NCBI RefSeq assembly: GCF_013388945.1
Contig: NZ_JACAEH010000007.1
Span: 30,187-94,186 of the forward strand
Source of the DNA: Nitrososphaera sp.
Lineage (GTDB): Archaea > Thermoproteota > Nitrososphaeria > Nitrososphaerales > Nitrososphaeraceae
Direction: 5' to 3'
DNA length: 64,000 nt
Position numbers and translations under genes: made by a program. This document shows, one piece after another, positions 49,779 through 57,183 of this stretch; the stretch's first letter is position 1, and every line of letters begins with the position of its first letter. Under the pieces are notes generated by a model. That model was not told where the DNA came from. It did no database searches and saw nothing but the letters and a program-made list of their open reading frames with translations.

Positions 49779-50978
49779 ATGATAAAGATCGGCCTGATCG
49801 GCAAGACCAACACCGGCAAGACCACGTTCTTCAACTCCGCCACGCTTGCGACAGCCGAGATATCCAACTACCCGTTCACAACAAAGCAGCCGTCGGTTGG
49901 AAACGCGCATGCAATCACCCTGTGCGTGCACAAGGAGTTTGGGGTGCAGGACCAGCCCAAGAACTCGCGCTGCATCGACGGCTGGCGCTTTATTCCTGTG
50001 GAGCTTGTGGACTTGCCCGGCCTGATAAAGGGCGCCTGGGAAGGCAAGGGCCTTGGCAACCAGTTCCTATCTATCGCCGCGCAATCTGACGCGCTACTGC
50101 ACATCGTAGACGCGTCGGGGAGCATCGATGCGTCGGGCAAGATAGCAGAGCCCGGCTCGGGAGACCCTGTAGCCGACGTGGGCGACATTGAAGAAGAACT
50201 GGTGATGTGGTACCTGAAATTGTTTGAGGCAAACCGCGACAAGATGTCAAGGGCCGCAGATCCTGTTGAAGCCATAACAGAAGTGTTCCGCGGTATAGGC
50301 GTCAGGGAAGACCATGTCAAGCTGGCGCTTGCACAGAACAACCTCGTCGGTATTCCGCTCGAAGAATTTGGGCCCGAGCAGAGCAAGGACTTTTGCTGGA
50401 CACTCCGCGACATTTCAAAGCCGACTTTGATAGTGGCAAACAAGGTTGACCTGCCGACGTCGACTGAAAACTTCAAGCGGCTGCGTGAAGAGTACAAGGA
50501 CATGATAGTGGTGCCTTCAAGCGCCGACGCCGAGCTGACGCTCAGGCGCGCAGAGCACAAGGGCCTGATAAAATACGTGCCAGGCGACGAGCGGTTTGAG
50601 ATAAACGACCCTGCCTCTCTCAACGACAAGCAAAAGTGGGCGCTCAACCTGATACGCAAGGACATCCTCGGCGAGTACATGCGGACAGGCGTGCAGTTTG
50701 CAATCAACGTCGCCGTTTTCAAGCTGTTGAAGATGAACGCTGTCTACCCTGTCGCCGACGCAAAAAAGATGGCCGACAAGCACGGAAACGTGCTTCCAGA
50801 CGTCTACCTGATGCGCTCAGGCTCAACCGTAGCAGACCTTGCGCGGGAAGTGCACAGCGAGCTTGCAAAGGGGCTGCTGTATGCCATTGACATCCGCGAC
50901 GGGCTTCACCTGCCTGCGGACTACCACCTGAAGGACAGGGACGTGCTTTCAATAGTATCTGCCAAGAAAAAGAAATGA
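49779..50978 (+). CDS. ychF: Obg-family GTPase/ATPase, YchF type
   Basis: A 399-residue translation-factor-class P-loop protein. G1 GKTNTGKTT (residues ~8-16), G3 VELVDLPGLIKGAWEGKGLGN, G4 ANKVDLPTS, and a C-terminal TGS domain (VFKLLKMNAVYPVADAKKMADKHGNVLPDVYLMRSGSTVADLAREVH). Archaeal members are linked to ribosome and stress function. ATG start; overlaps the next gene by 4 nt. Confidence 0.93.
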   Translation: MIKIGLIGKTNTGKTTFFNSATLATAEISNYPFTTKQPSVGNAHAITLCVHKEFGVQDQPKNSRCIDGWRFIPVELVDLPGLIKGAWEGKGLGNQFLSIAAQSDALLHIVDASGSIDASGKIAEPGSGDPVADVGDIEEELVMWYLKLFEANRDKMSRAADPVEAITEVFRGIGVREDHVKLALAQNNLVGIPLEEFGPEQSKDFCWTLRDISKPTLIVANKVDLPTSTENFKRLREEYKDMIVVPSSADAELTLRRAEHKGLIKYVPGDERFEINDPASLNDKQKWALNLIRKDILGEYMRTGVQFAINVAVFKLLKMNAVYPVADAKKMADKHGNVLPDVYLMRSGSTVADLAREVHSELAKGLLYAIDIRDGLHLPADYHLKDRDVLSIVSAKKKK

Positions 50979-51202
50979 CAAAGCAACAACTGCTGCAAGA
51001 GATCCGCAGGATTCTGCAAAAAGAGCCGGACAGGATGTACTCTCGAGAGGAGATTCTCAACCTGCTCGGGGAAAAAGGCGATGATCCTGAAATAGAAAGC
51101 CTGCTCGCAGAACTTGAGGTGTCAAGCTCGCTCAAGGAATCCCGCTCAGATGTCTATGCGACGTGCAGGGGCGGCACAGTCTACTACAAGTGGAACCGGT
51201 AG
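50975..51202 (+). CDS. Small hypothetical protein coupled to ychF (75 aa)
   Basis: ATGA overlap with ychF. The first half MTKQQLLQEIRRILQKEPDRMYSREEILNLLGEKGDDPEIESLLAELE reads as a wHTH-like helical bundle, the rest as a strand pair ending GGTVYYKWNR. Possibly a partner of YchF. birA starts 2 nt after it. Confidence 0.68.
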   Translation: MTKQQLLQEIRRILQKEPDRMYSREEILNLLGEKGDDPEIESLLAELEVSSSLKESRSDVYATCRGGTVYYKWNR

Positions 51203-51204
51203 GG

Positions 51205-52200
51205 ATGGCCCGCACCCTTGCCGGCGACAGGAGGATAGTCGAGTTCCTCGACCTGCTCCGGAAAAACGCCGACTATGCCTCCGGCCAGTCGCTTGCCAAA
51301 AAGGCAGGCATTTCAAGGAGCGCGGTATGGAAGCACATACGCAGGCTGCGCCGGCTCGGATACAGGATAGAGTCGCTGCACGGCAAGGGCTACAAACTTG
51401 AAGGCGACACAGAGTACCCTGTCCCCTGGGAGCTTGCAAGGGTGCTAAAGACGTCGCACATGGGCAAGACCGTGATATACCGCGAAAGCGCCCAGTCCAC
51501 GCAGAACCTTGCGATTGCGCTCGCAGAAAAGCAGGGCGCCCATGGTACGGCAGTCATCGCCGAGCAGCAGACCGGCGGGCGGGGCAGGCTGAAGAGAAAG
51601 TGGCTCTCGCCAAAGGGCGGGATCTGGATTTCTGTCATACTGCGGCCTTCCATACCGACAGCGACAAGCACGCTCTTGCCTTTCGTGGCAGCCGTCGCAG
51701 TGTGCGACGCGGTGAGGGAGGCAACCGGCCTTGACGCGACTTTAAAGTGGCCAAACGACGTGATGGTAAAAGGCAAAAAAGTGGCCGGAATACTTTTGGA
51801 CCTGAGCGCCGAGGCAGAGGCCGTCAACTATGCAGTTATAGGAATAGGCATAAACGCCAACGTAGAGTCAAAGAAGTTGCATCTTGACAGGGAGGGGCGG
51901 CCTGCGATAACCTCGCTTTCAGACGAGCTGGGTCATCCAGTCAACCGCCTGCAGCTGACAGGGCTCATGCTTGAAAGACTCGAGCAGTATCTGGTTCTGC
52001 TTGAGGAAAAAGGACCCGCAACAATTGTCGCGCTCTGGCGCAAGAGGTCTGACATGCTTGGCAGGCAGGCGTCGGTGGCGCAGCAGGGCAAGGTCGTTTC
52101 TGGCACCGCCAAAGACATTGGCGACGACGGCTCGCTCATAATAGCGACTGCCGCCGGCGACGTGAACGTCGTTTCGGGCGACGTGACCGTGAGCTACTGA
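51205..52200 (+). CDS. birA: Biotin-protein ligase with N-terminal HTH
   Basis: Attaches biotin to carboxylase carrier protein (needed for the acetyl/propionyl-CoA carboxylase of the thaumarchaeal 3-HP/4-HB cycle). N-terminal wHTH SLAKKAGISRSAVWKHIRRLRRLGYRI (residues ~26-52) suggests a bifunctional repressor. The ligase domain has STQNLAIALAEK, TGGRGRLKRKW (biotinoyl-AMP loop), KWPNDVMVKGKKVAGIL and GIGINAN, then a C-terminal SH3-like part. ATG 51205 chosen; 331 residues. Confidence 0.95.
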   Translation: MARTLAGDRRIVEFLDLLRKNADYASGQSLAKKAGISRSAVWKHIRRLRRLGYRIESLHGKGYKLEGDTEYPVPWELARVLKTSHMGKTVIYRESAQSTQNLAIALAEKQGAHGTAVIAEQQTGGRGRLKRKWLSPKGGIWISVILRPSIPTATSTLLPFVAAVAVCDAVREATGLDATLKWPNDVMVKGKKVAGILLDLSAEAEAVNYAVIGIGINANVESKKLHLDREGRPAITSLSDELGHPVNRLQLTGLMLERLEQYLVLLEEKGPATIVALWRKRSDMLGRQASVAQQGKVVSGTAKDIGDDGSLIIATAAGDVNVVSGDVTVSY

Positions 52201-53525
52201 CAGGGATTGTAAACTATTGCGATGTCGTTCACGTTTGTTCCAGTGTAGCCCGTGAATATAAGCGAGCCCATCTTTTCAAGTGCGCGGTAACTGTCGTGTC
52301 TTGCAAGGAGCCTTTTTGCATTGATTTTTCTGGCAAGTTCCGCGGACTTGCACGAAACAAGTGCGCCCGCCGCATCAGAATTGCCGTCGATGCCGTCGGT
52401 GCCTATAAATCCTGCAACCCCTTCTACACCCGCAAGTGCGCACGCAAGCGCCGCCTCCTGGTTCCTTCCCCCTTTACCTGGTTTTTTTCCAAGCCTCACA
52501 GTCGTCTCGCCTCCTGCGACAAGTGCAAAGGGCGACTTGGACTTGATGTCGCCGGCAAGCCTTGCCATGAATGCGCCAAAATCTCGTGCTTCTCCATCAA
52601 ACGCCGAGCCCAGGTATTCTGTTCGCACTTTTCTGCGGCGCAGAAAATCGGTGGCGCTTTTGCATGCAAGCTCATTGTTGCCGATCAGGACGTTTGAAAC
52701 GCGTGCAAATATGGAATCGCCGGGCTTGGGCGTTTCTTTTATCGCGCCCTGCATTCCTCTTGCAATGTACCGTGCCGCCCGCGTACCTGTCAGGCCGTAT
52801 TTCTCAAGCACCTGCCGCGCGTCTGAAAATGTGGTGGCGTCAGGAAAAGTGGGACCGGACGCTATGACTGTCAAGTCGTCGCCGACGACGTCTGACAGTA
52901 CAAGCGATAGGACGCGCGACCTTGTATGCTGCACAAGCTGTCCGCCCTTGACTGCCGAGAGGTGTTTTCGCACTGCGTTTATCTCGTTTATCGAGGCGCC
53001 GGATGCCAGCAAGGCCGAGGTGGCCTCCTGCTTGTCCTTCAGGGCAAGTCCTCTTGCCGGCATCGGCATGAGCGCAGACCCTCCGCCGGAAATGACAACT
53101 ACAACAAGGTCGTCCTGCTTTGCTTTTTCAAGTACCTCGATTATCTTTTTTGTTCCGCAGACGCCCTTGCTATCCGGCACGGGGTGCGACGCGCGGGTTA
53201 TGGAAATCCTGTCTACGTCTGCGTCAGTTCCACGGGGCACGTTTATCGCCCCACCCGCAACTCTACCCTTCAGAATGCGGGCAACCGCAGCCGCCATGGC
53301 AGCGGATGCCTTGCCTGCGCCGACGACGTACGCGTCGTTGAATCCTTTTATTTTGACATTCTTTCCCTTGATGTCGCGGGCGACAAGCGTTCCGCCCCTT
53401 AGGGATAGGGATTTCCTGACAAGGGCTCCCGGGTCAACGCTCTTTACCGCTGCTTCGAGTGCAGAGAGGACAAGCGACGAATGCCTGCCGTGAACTCTCA
53501 CAAGGTCTGCGCGGTTTTTTATCAA
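52194..53525 (-). CDS. gckA: Glycerate 2-kinase (GckA/MOFRL family)
   Basis: Phosphorylates D-glycerate at C2. Characteristic parts: VVGAGKASAAMAAAVARIL, PDSKGVCGTKKIIEVL, VVISGGGSALMPMPA, and the MOFRL signature VAGGETTVRLGKKPGKGGRNQEAAL followed by FIGTDGIDGNSDAAGA. 443 residues, normal. ATG start; its 3' end overlaps birA. Could recycle glycerate, for example from mannosylglycerate turnover, given mpgS nearby (inference). Confidence 0.92.
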   Translation of the reverse strand: MIKNRADLVRVHGRHSSLVLSALEAAVKSVDPGALVRKSLSLRGGTLVARDIKGKNVKIKGFNDAYVVGAGKASAAMAAAVARILKGRVAGGAINVPRGTDADVDRISITRASHPVPDSKGVCGTKKIIEVLEKAKQDDLVVVVISGGGSALMPMPARGLALKDKQEATSALLASGASINEINAVRKHLSAVKGGQLVQHTRSRVLSLVLSDVVGDDLTVIASGPTFPDATTFSDARQVLEKYGLTGTRAARYIARGMQGAIKETPKPGDSIFARVSNVLIGNNELACKSATDFLRRRKVRTEYLGSAFDGEARDFGAFMARLAGDIKSKSPFALVAGGETTVRLGKKPGKGGRNQEAALACALAGVEGVAGFIGTDGIDGNSDAAGALVSCKSAELARKINAKRLLARHDSYRALEKMGSLIFTGYTGTNVNDIAIVYNPCQ

Positions 53526-53569
53526 ATATGGTTGGATTGTCTGCTTGCTATTTCTCTATTGTGCATGCG

Positions 53570-53701
53570 CTATTCGGTCTCGGGTCTCTTTGAAGCGTCG
53601 TAAACTTCGACAGCCTTGTGGTCTGTCATGATTGAGTGATCCTGAAAATCAAGCCGAGACCTGAACTTGCGGTGACATGTTACGCACTCGTAAATGAGCA
53701 T
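53570..53701 (-). CDS. C2H2-type zinc-finger microprotein (43 aa)
   Basis: Cys6 and Cys9 with His22 and His28: YECVTCHRKFRSRLDFQDHSIMTDHK, a C-x2-C-x12-H-x5-H finger with the Phe and Leu packing residues of classical fingers, then an acidic tail. ATG start; a CTTATATAG box lies ~35 nt upstream. Short but well formed. Confidence 0.6.
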   Translation of the reverse strand: MLIYECVTCHRKFRSRLDFQDHSIMTDHKAVEVYDASKRPETE

Positions 53702-53756
53702 TTGTGTGACATATCGAAATAGAAGTCTCCTATATAAGAAATATACATCGCCTGAT

Positions 53757-53945
53757 CTAGCGCTTTATTGTATAAAGGCAAAAGTCACAGCTGTCGCAGG
53801 AGTAAAAGAGCCTGTCAAAATCGGAGCACAGAGTCATCGAGTCGTGGCACCTGGGGCACTCGATCTCGTTCTCGATGCTTACAATCTGCTCCTTCTCTTC
53901 TTCCTGAATTTCCTGGCTTTCAACTTTGAGCGTTTGCTCTACCAC
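53757..53945 (-). CDS. Small zinc-ribbon protein with acidic N-terminus (62 aa)
   Basis: Residues 1-28 are acidic and likely disordered (QEIQEEEKEQIVSIENEIE); residues 30-60 form a ribbon, CPRC and C-x2-C pairs (CDSCDFC). Start codon 27 nt after a CTTAAAAG box. That box is preceded at 6 nt by the 25-nt repeat described at 53982-54006, so this gene is a candidate target of that element. Similar to RPB9/TFS-like ribbons in appearance. Confidence 0.75.
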   Translation of the reverse strand: MVEQTLKVESQEIQEEEKEQIVSIENEIECPRCHDSMTLCSDFDRLFYSCDSCDFCLYTIKR

Positions 53946-53981
53946 GATGGAAATATGGCAGTTAGTTCTTTTAAGCTTGGA

Positions 53982-54006
53982 AGCACCCTGGGGGGAGGGG
54001 GTGTCA
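53982..54006 (-). repeat. 25-nt element, copy 1, covering the mpgS stop codon
   Basis: On the minus strand the element is TGA followed by CACCCCCTCCCCCCAGGGTG then CT. It is identical over 25 nt to 60328-60352. CACCC and GGGTG can pair across a C-rich loop. The TGA is the mpgS stop and a TATA-like CTTAAAAG begins 6 nt after the element. Confidence 0.7.
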
Positions 54007-55209
54007 CTTCAGGCCGCCGAGCCTGTAAAACGTTTCTGCGTTTTCCCTTACTTCTTTTGCGAATTCGGCTATTGGAACGGTGCTTATCGGCGCAATAAGC
54101 GGGTATCTTGTGCGGTGGTCGAGCTTTTTCTGCTTTTTCACGCCAGTTATCTGCGATATCTGGTCCCTGAGAGCCCTCTTGAGGTCCGAAGGGCAGATGC
54201 TGCTTGCAGCTATTATGGCAAGCGATCCTTCGAGCATGTGGTTCAGGTGCATCTTGCCCTTGTCCTCGTGGAAGTGGGGGTTGCGCGTCTCTATCTGGAA
54301 CACCTCGACTCCCTTTTCCACGACGTTTGGATACTTGGAAGGCAGGATTCCGCCAAACTTTTCAAACACGTCGACAAACTCGTACGGCTCTATCGAGTAT
54401 CCGCTTGAATAGTGCAGGCAATCTGCAAGCGGCATGGAAAGCGCATGCTCGCCCGAGTTGCCCGTCTTGATGATGTCTGTCTCAAAGCCGGTGACGCTTG
54501 AGAGGAGCGAGTTGAGGTACTTGTTGGTCGTCTCTGACACCCTGCCCCACTTTGAGAACTGGAGCGAGTTGTTCCTGACCTTTGGCTTGAATACCCACGA
54601 GATCCTGACGTTGCAGTAAGGCGACGACGCCATCCCAAAGCCGGCGGCAAATATCTTGACGTACTCGTTCACTGCGCCGGGGACATAGTTGTCGGCGTCG
54701 ATAAACCCGACGTAGTCCTTGTGGTACATTTTTGCGATTAGCAGGCCAAGCACCATGCCCTCTGCCTTGCCCGCCCTTACGTGGCCGGTGGAGTCAAGTA
54801 TCGAATTGTATTTCAGCTTTTTCAGGATGCTGCCGACTGCGCTGTCGCGCTGGTGAATCATCACGATGCGCTTGTCCATGAACCTGCCAAGCAGCCTGAC
54901 CGTCTCGACTTCCATCGCATACCTGTCTACAGGAGACCTCGGGCTGTTTGAAACTATGATGACAAGGCACTCGTTTGGGATGCCGGAAAGCACGCCTTCA
55001 AGTAGCTTCAATCTCTCTTCTTTTAGCGGGATGACTATGGCCATGTCGTGGAGCAGGTTTGAGATCTCGTCGTAGTCGAACTTTTTGATGGTCTGGTGCG
55101 AGGTGAGGAAGCCCTTGGACTTGCCAGAGTCAAGCTCGTATATCCTCTGCACGGCATGGATGCTGACCGCGCCGAGCCGCTCGGTATAGCGGGGAAAATC
55201 GAGCTTCAT
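54004..55209 (-). CDS. mpgS: Mannosyl-3-phosphoglycerate synthase
   Basis: GT55 enzyme making mannosyl-3-phosphoglycerate from GDP-mannose and 3-PG, the precursor of the compatible solute mannosylglycerate. Signature parts: IVIPLKEERLKLLEGVLSGIP, STGHVRAGKAEGMVLGLL, FIDADNYVPGAV (DxD-type metal site), and RNPHFHEDKGKMHLNHM. 401 residues, typical. No phosphatase (MPGP) gene is adjacent; a HAD protein elsewhere may do that step. Two TATAAA boxes lie upstream. Confidence 0.95.
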   Translation of the reverse strand: MKLDFPRYTERLGAVSIHAVQRIYELDSGKSKGFLTSHQTIKKFDYDEISNLLHDMAIVIPLKEERLKLLEGVLSGIPNECLVIIVSNSPRSPVDRYAMEVETVRLLGRFMDKRIVMIHQRDSAVGSILKKLKYNSILDSTGHVRAGKAEGMVLGLLIAKMYHKDYVGFIDADNYVPGAVNEYVKIFAAGFGMASSPYCNVRISWVFKPKVRNNSLQFSKWGRVSETTNKYLNSLLSSVTGFETDIIKTGNSGEHALSMPLADCLHYSSGYSIEPYEFVDVFEKFGGILPSKYPNVVEKGVEVFQIETRNPHFHEDKGKMHLNHMLEGSLAIIAASSICPSDLKRALRDQISQITGVKKQKKLDHRTRYPLIAPISTVPIAEFAKEVRENAETFYRLGGLK

Positions 55210-55249
55210 GAAAATCGTATAAATCGATCGTATAAAACGCTTTTGTGGT

Positions 55250-57070
55250 TTATCTTCTGAGCCGGGCGATAAAGATGTACATGATGGCTATTATCTCGAA
55301 CCTGCCAGACACCATGTTGGCTATCAGTATGAACTTGGAAAGTATGTCCGAGTCGACTGCTATGAGGTATGTGGAAAGCCCAGAGGTTGTAAGCGCAGAC
55401 GTGGCTTCGAATAAGGCGTTGTCAAATGTTATGTCTTCGAGCGCGCCTATGGCAAGTCCCGTCACAAGCGCGATTGCAATGTACGCTCCTATCACGATCA
55501 TGGATTCGTAGAACGCCTTGTCCATGGCGCGCGTGGAGATAGAACCTGCGATGTCAGTAATGTCCTTCTTGGTAATTTTCTGGTAAACCAGGTAGAGCCT
55601 GCTGACCTTGATGCCTCCTGCAGTCGAGAACGCGGTGCCCCCAAGCAGCATGAGCATTATGAGCATCACCTTGGAGGCGATTGGGATCGTCGTCAGGTCA
55701 AGAAACTGGAAACCTGACGTTGTAGACGCACTCACAATGTGAAATGCTGCTGCCAGCGGATCAGCTCCCGAGAGTGCGATGAAAACAGGAACCGCCGCCA
55801 CAAGCACCATCGCATAAATCAGGACTTCTGTTCCAAGCCTCTTTCGCCTGAGCTCCTTGAAGAATATCGAATAATGGAACGCAAATGGCAGAGCGCCGAT
55901 TATCATGCCTGCGCCCACCACGAACAGGCGCGGAATGTTGTCCATCGACACGAATGTTGAGGACGGTGAAAACCCTCCAGTTGTGACTGTGGCAAAGATG
56001 AGCGCCGTGTCGTAGATGAAGTTTGTCCCGTCAGTCGAATATGCCAAGAGTATCAGGACGGCGGTGTATATTGTGAAGATGATGCTGATTGTTATCAGGA
56101 GCTGTTTGAACCGGAGCATGGTCCCTCCAAGCATGCTCTTCATGGCGTTGAGCTTTTGCTCGGGATAAAAGAGCATCATGATAAGGTAGATGAATGAAAG
56201 GCCGCCGACCCACTGCGTGTACGAGCGGTAAAAATTAAGGCTGTCGGGCAGGTTTTCCGGGAAGAATATCATGGAAAGCCCGATCGTCGTGAATCCCGAG
56301 ATGCTCTCGAAAAAGCTGTTCACAAACAGTGCGTCAAGAGGGATGTTTCCAAACGGGTTAACGTACATGTAAGGTATGCTGCCGAAAAGGCCGAGGAGCA
56401 AAAAGCTGCTCACGACAAGTATTGACGACTGCTTCAGGTTTAGGGGCCCGCGCTCGCCGTACGTGTTCAGGATAAAGCCTGTAGCAAACAGGCCGACAAC
56501 TGCGATGAACACGCCTGCTGCAGACTCGGTCTGGCCGGTGAACGCGCCAAGAAGTGCCGGGAATACGAGCAGGATGCCTGCAAACTGGATGACAAGGCCC
56601 ATGTTGCCAAGGAGCGTCTTTAGCTGGTCGCGCACTGCAGACCTGTACTTGCGGAACGTGCGCTCCAGCACCGACGTCCGGATAGAGTCTGCAAGGACCC
56701 TCTGGGTCACAATCCCGACTACCTTGTCGTCCTCTATGATTGGTATGCGCTTTATCTTGTAAAACCGCATCAGCCCTAGGACTTCCCGCGCAGTCGCCTT
56801 GGGGCTTGCCGTGATGACCGGGCTTGTCATTATGGTCTTTAAGAGTATCCTGTCAGAGTCGCCCCCTGTCTGGACGACCTTGTCCAGTATGTCGCTGTCA
56901 GTCACTATGCCTATGGGCGCCCCTCGACGGGTGACTATGATGGTGTCGCTGTTCCTTGTCTGCATAGTCTCGACGGCCTTGGCAACGTCGATTTCGCCGT
57001 CAATGAGGACAAACTGCCTGCTGACAAAGGACGTAACGGGACGGTCCAGAGCATTCTCCATACGGAGCAC
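55250..57070 (-). CDS. CBS-domain/TrkH potassium transporter fusion
   Basis: Residues ~1-135 hold two CBS domains (VDVAKAVETMQTRNSDTIIVTRRGAPIGIVTDSDIL and IMTSPVITASPKATAREVLGLMRFYKIKRIPIIEDDKVVGIV). Residues ~160-606 are a TrkH/KtrB-type channel with four filter loops (FESISGFTTIGLS, FATVTTGGFSP, SASTTSGFQF, TSALTTSGLST) in an ~8-TM core. The CBS part probably gates K+ uptake by an adenine nucleotide. Classic TrkH uses separate TrkA; none is seen here. The promoter TATA lies in a palindrome (57087-57101). Confidence 0.92.
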   Translation of the reverse strand: MLRMENALDRPVTSFVSRQFVLIDGEIDVAKAVETMQTRNSDTIIVTRRGAPIGIVTDSDILDKVVQTGGDSDRILLKTIMTSPVITASPKATAREVLGLMRFYKIKRIPIIEDDKVVGIVTQRVLADSIRTSVLERTFRKYRSAVRDQLKTLLGNMGLVIQFAGILLVFPALLGAFTGQTESAAGVFIAVVGLFATGFILNTYGERGPLNLKQSSILVVSSFLLLGLFGSIPYMYVNPFGNIPLDALFVNSFFESISGFTTIGLSMIFFPENLPDSLNFYRSYTQWVGGLSFIYLIMMLFYPEQKLNAMKSMLGGTMLRFKQLLITISIIFTIYTAVLILLAYSTDGTNFIYDTALIFATVTTGGFSPSSTFVSMDNIPRLFVVGAGMIIGALPFAFHYSIFFKELRRKRLGTEVLIYAMVLVAAVPVFIALSGADPLAAAFHIVSASTTSGFQFLDLTTIPIASKVMLIMLMLLGGTAFSTAGGIKVSRLYLVYQKITKKDITDIAGSISTRAMDKAFYESMIVIGAYIAIALVTGLAIGALEDITFDNALFEATSALTTSGLSTYLIAVDSDILSKFILIANMVSGRFEIIAIMYIFIARLRR

Positions 57071-57086
57071 CCATGAGGAAGGGAGG

Positions 57087-57101
57087 ACGGTTATTAACCG
57101 T
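57087..57101. promoter_or_regulatory. Palindromic TATA region upstream of the CBS-TrkH gene
   Basis: ACGGTTA-T-TAACCGT is a perfect 7-bp inverted repeat centred on the TATA-like ATTAA. Its centre is 24 nt before the minus-strand GTG 57070. It could be a symmetric operator occluding the TATA box, e.g. for an osmotic regulator. Confidence 0.4.
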
Positions 57102-57183
57102 TTTCGTAGTTTTCTACATGCGGAAAATACGTCGGCTGTCGATATTCAAAAGAAAAATAAGGGAAAACTGAACCCTAGACAGC

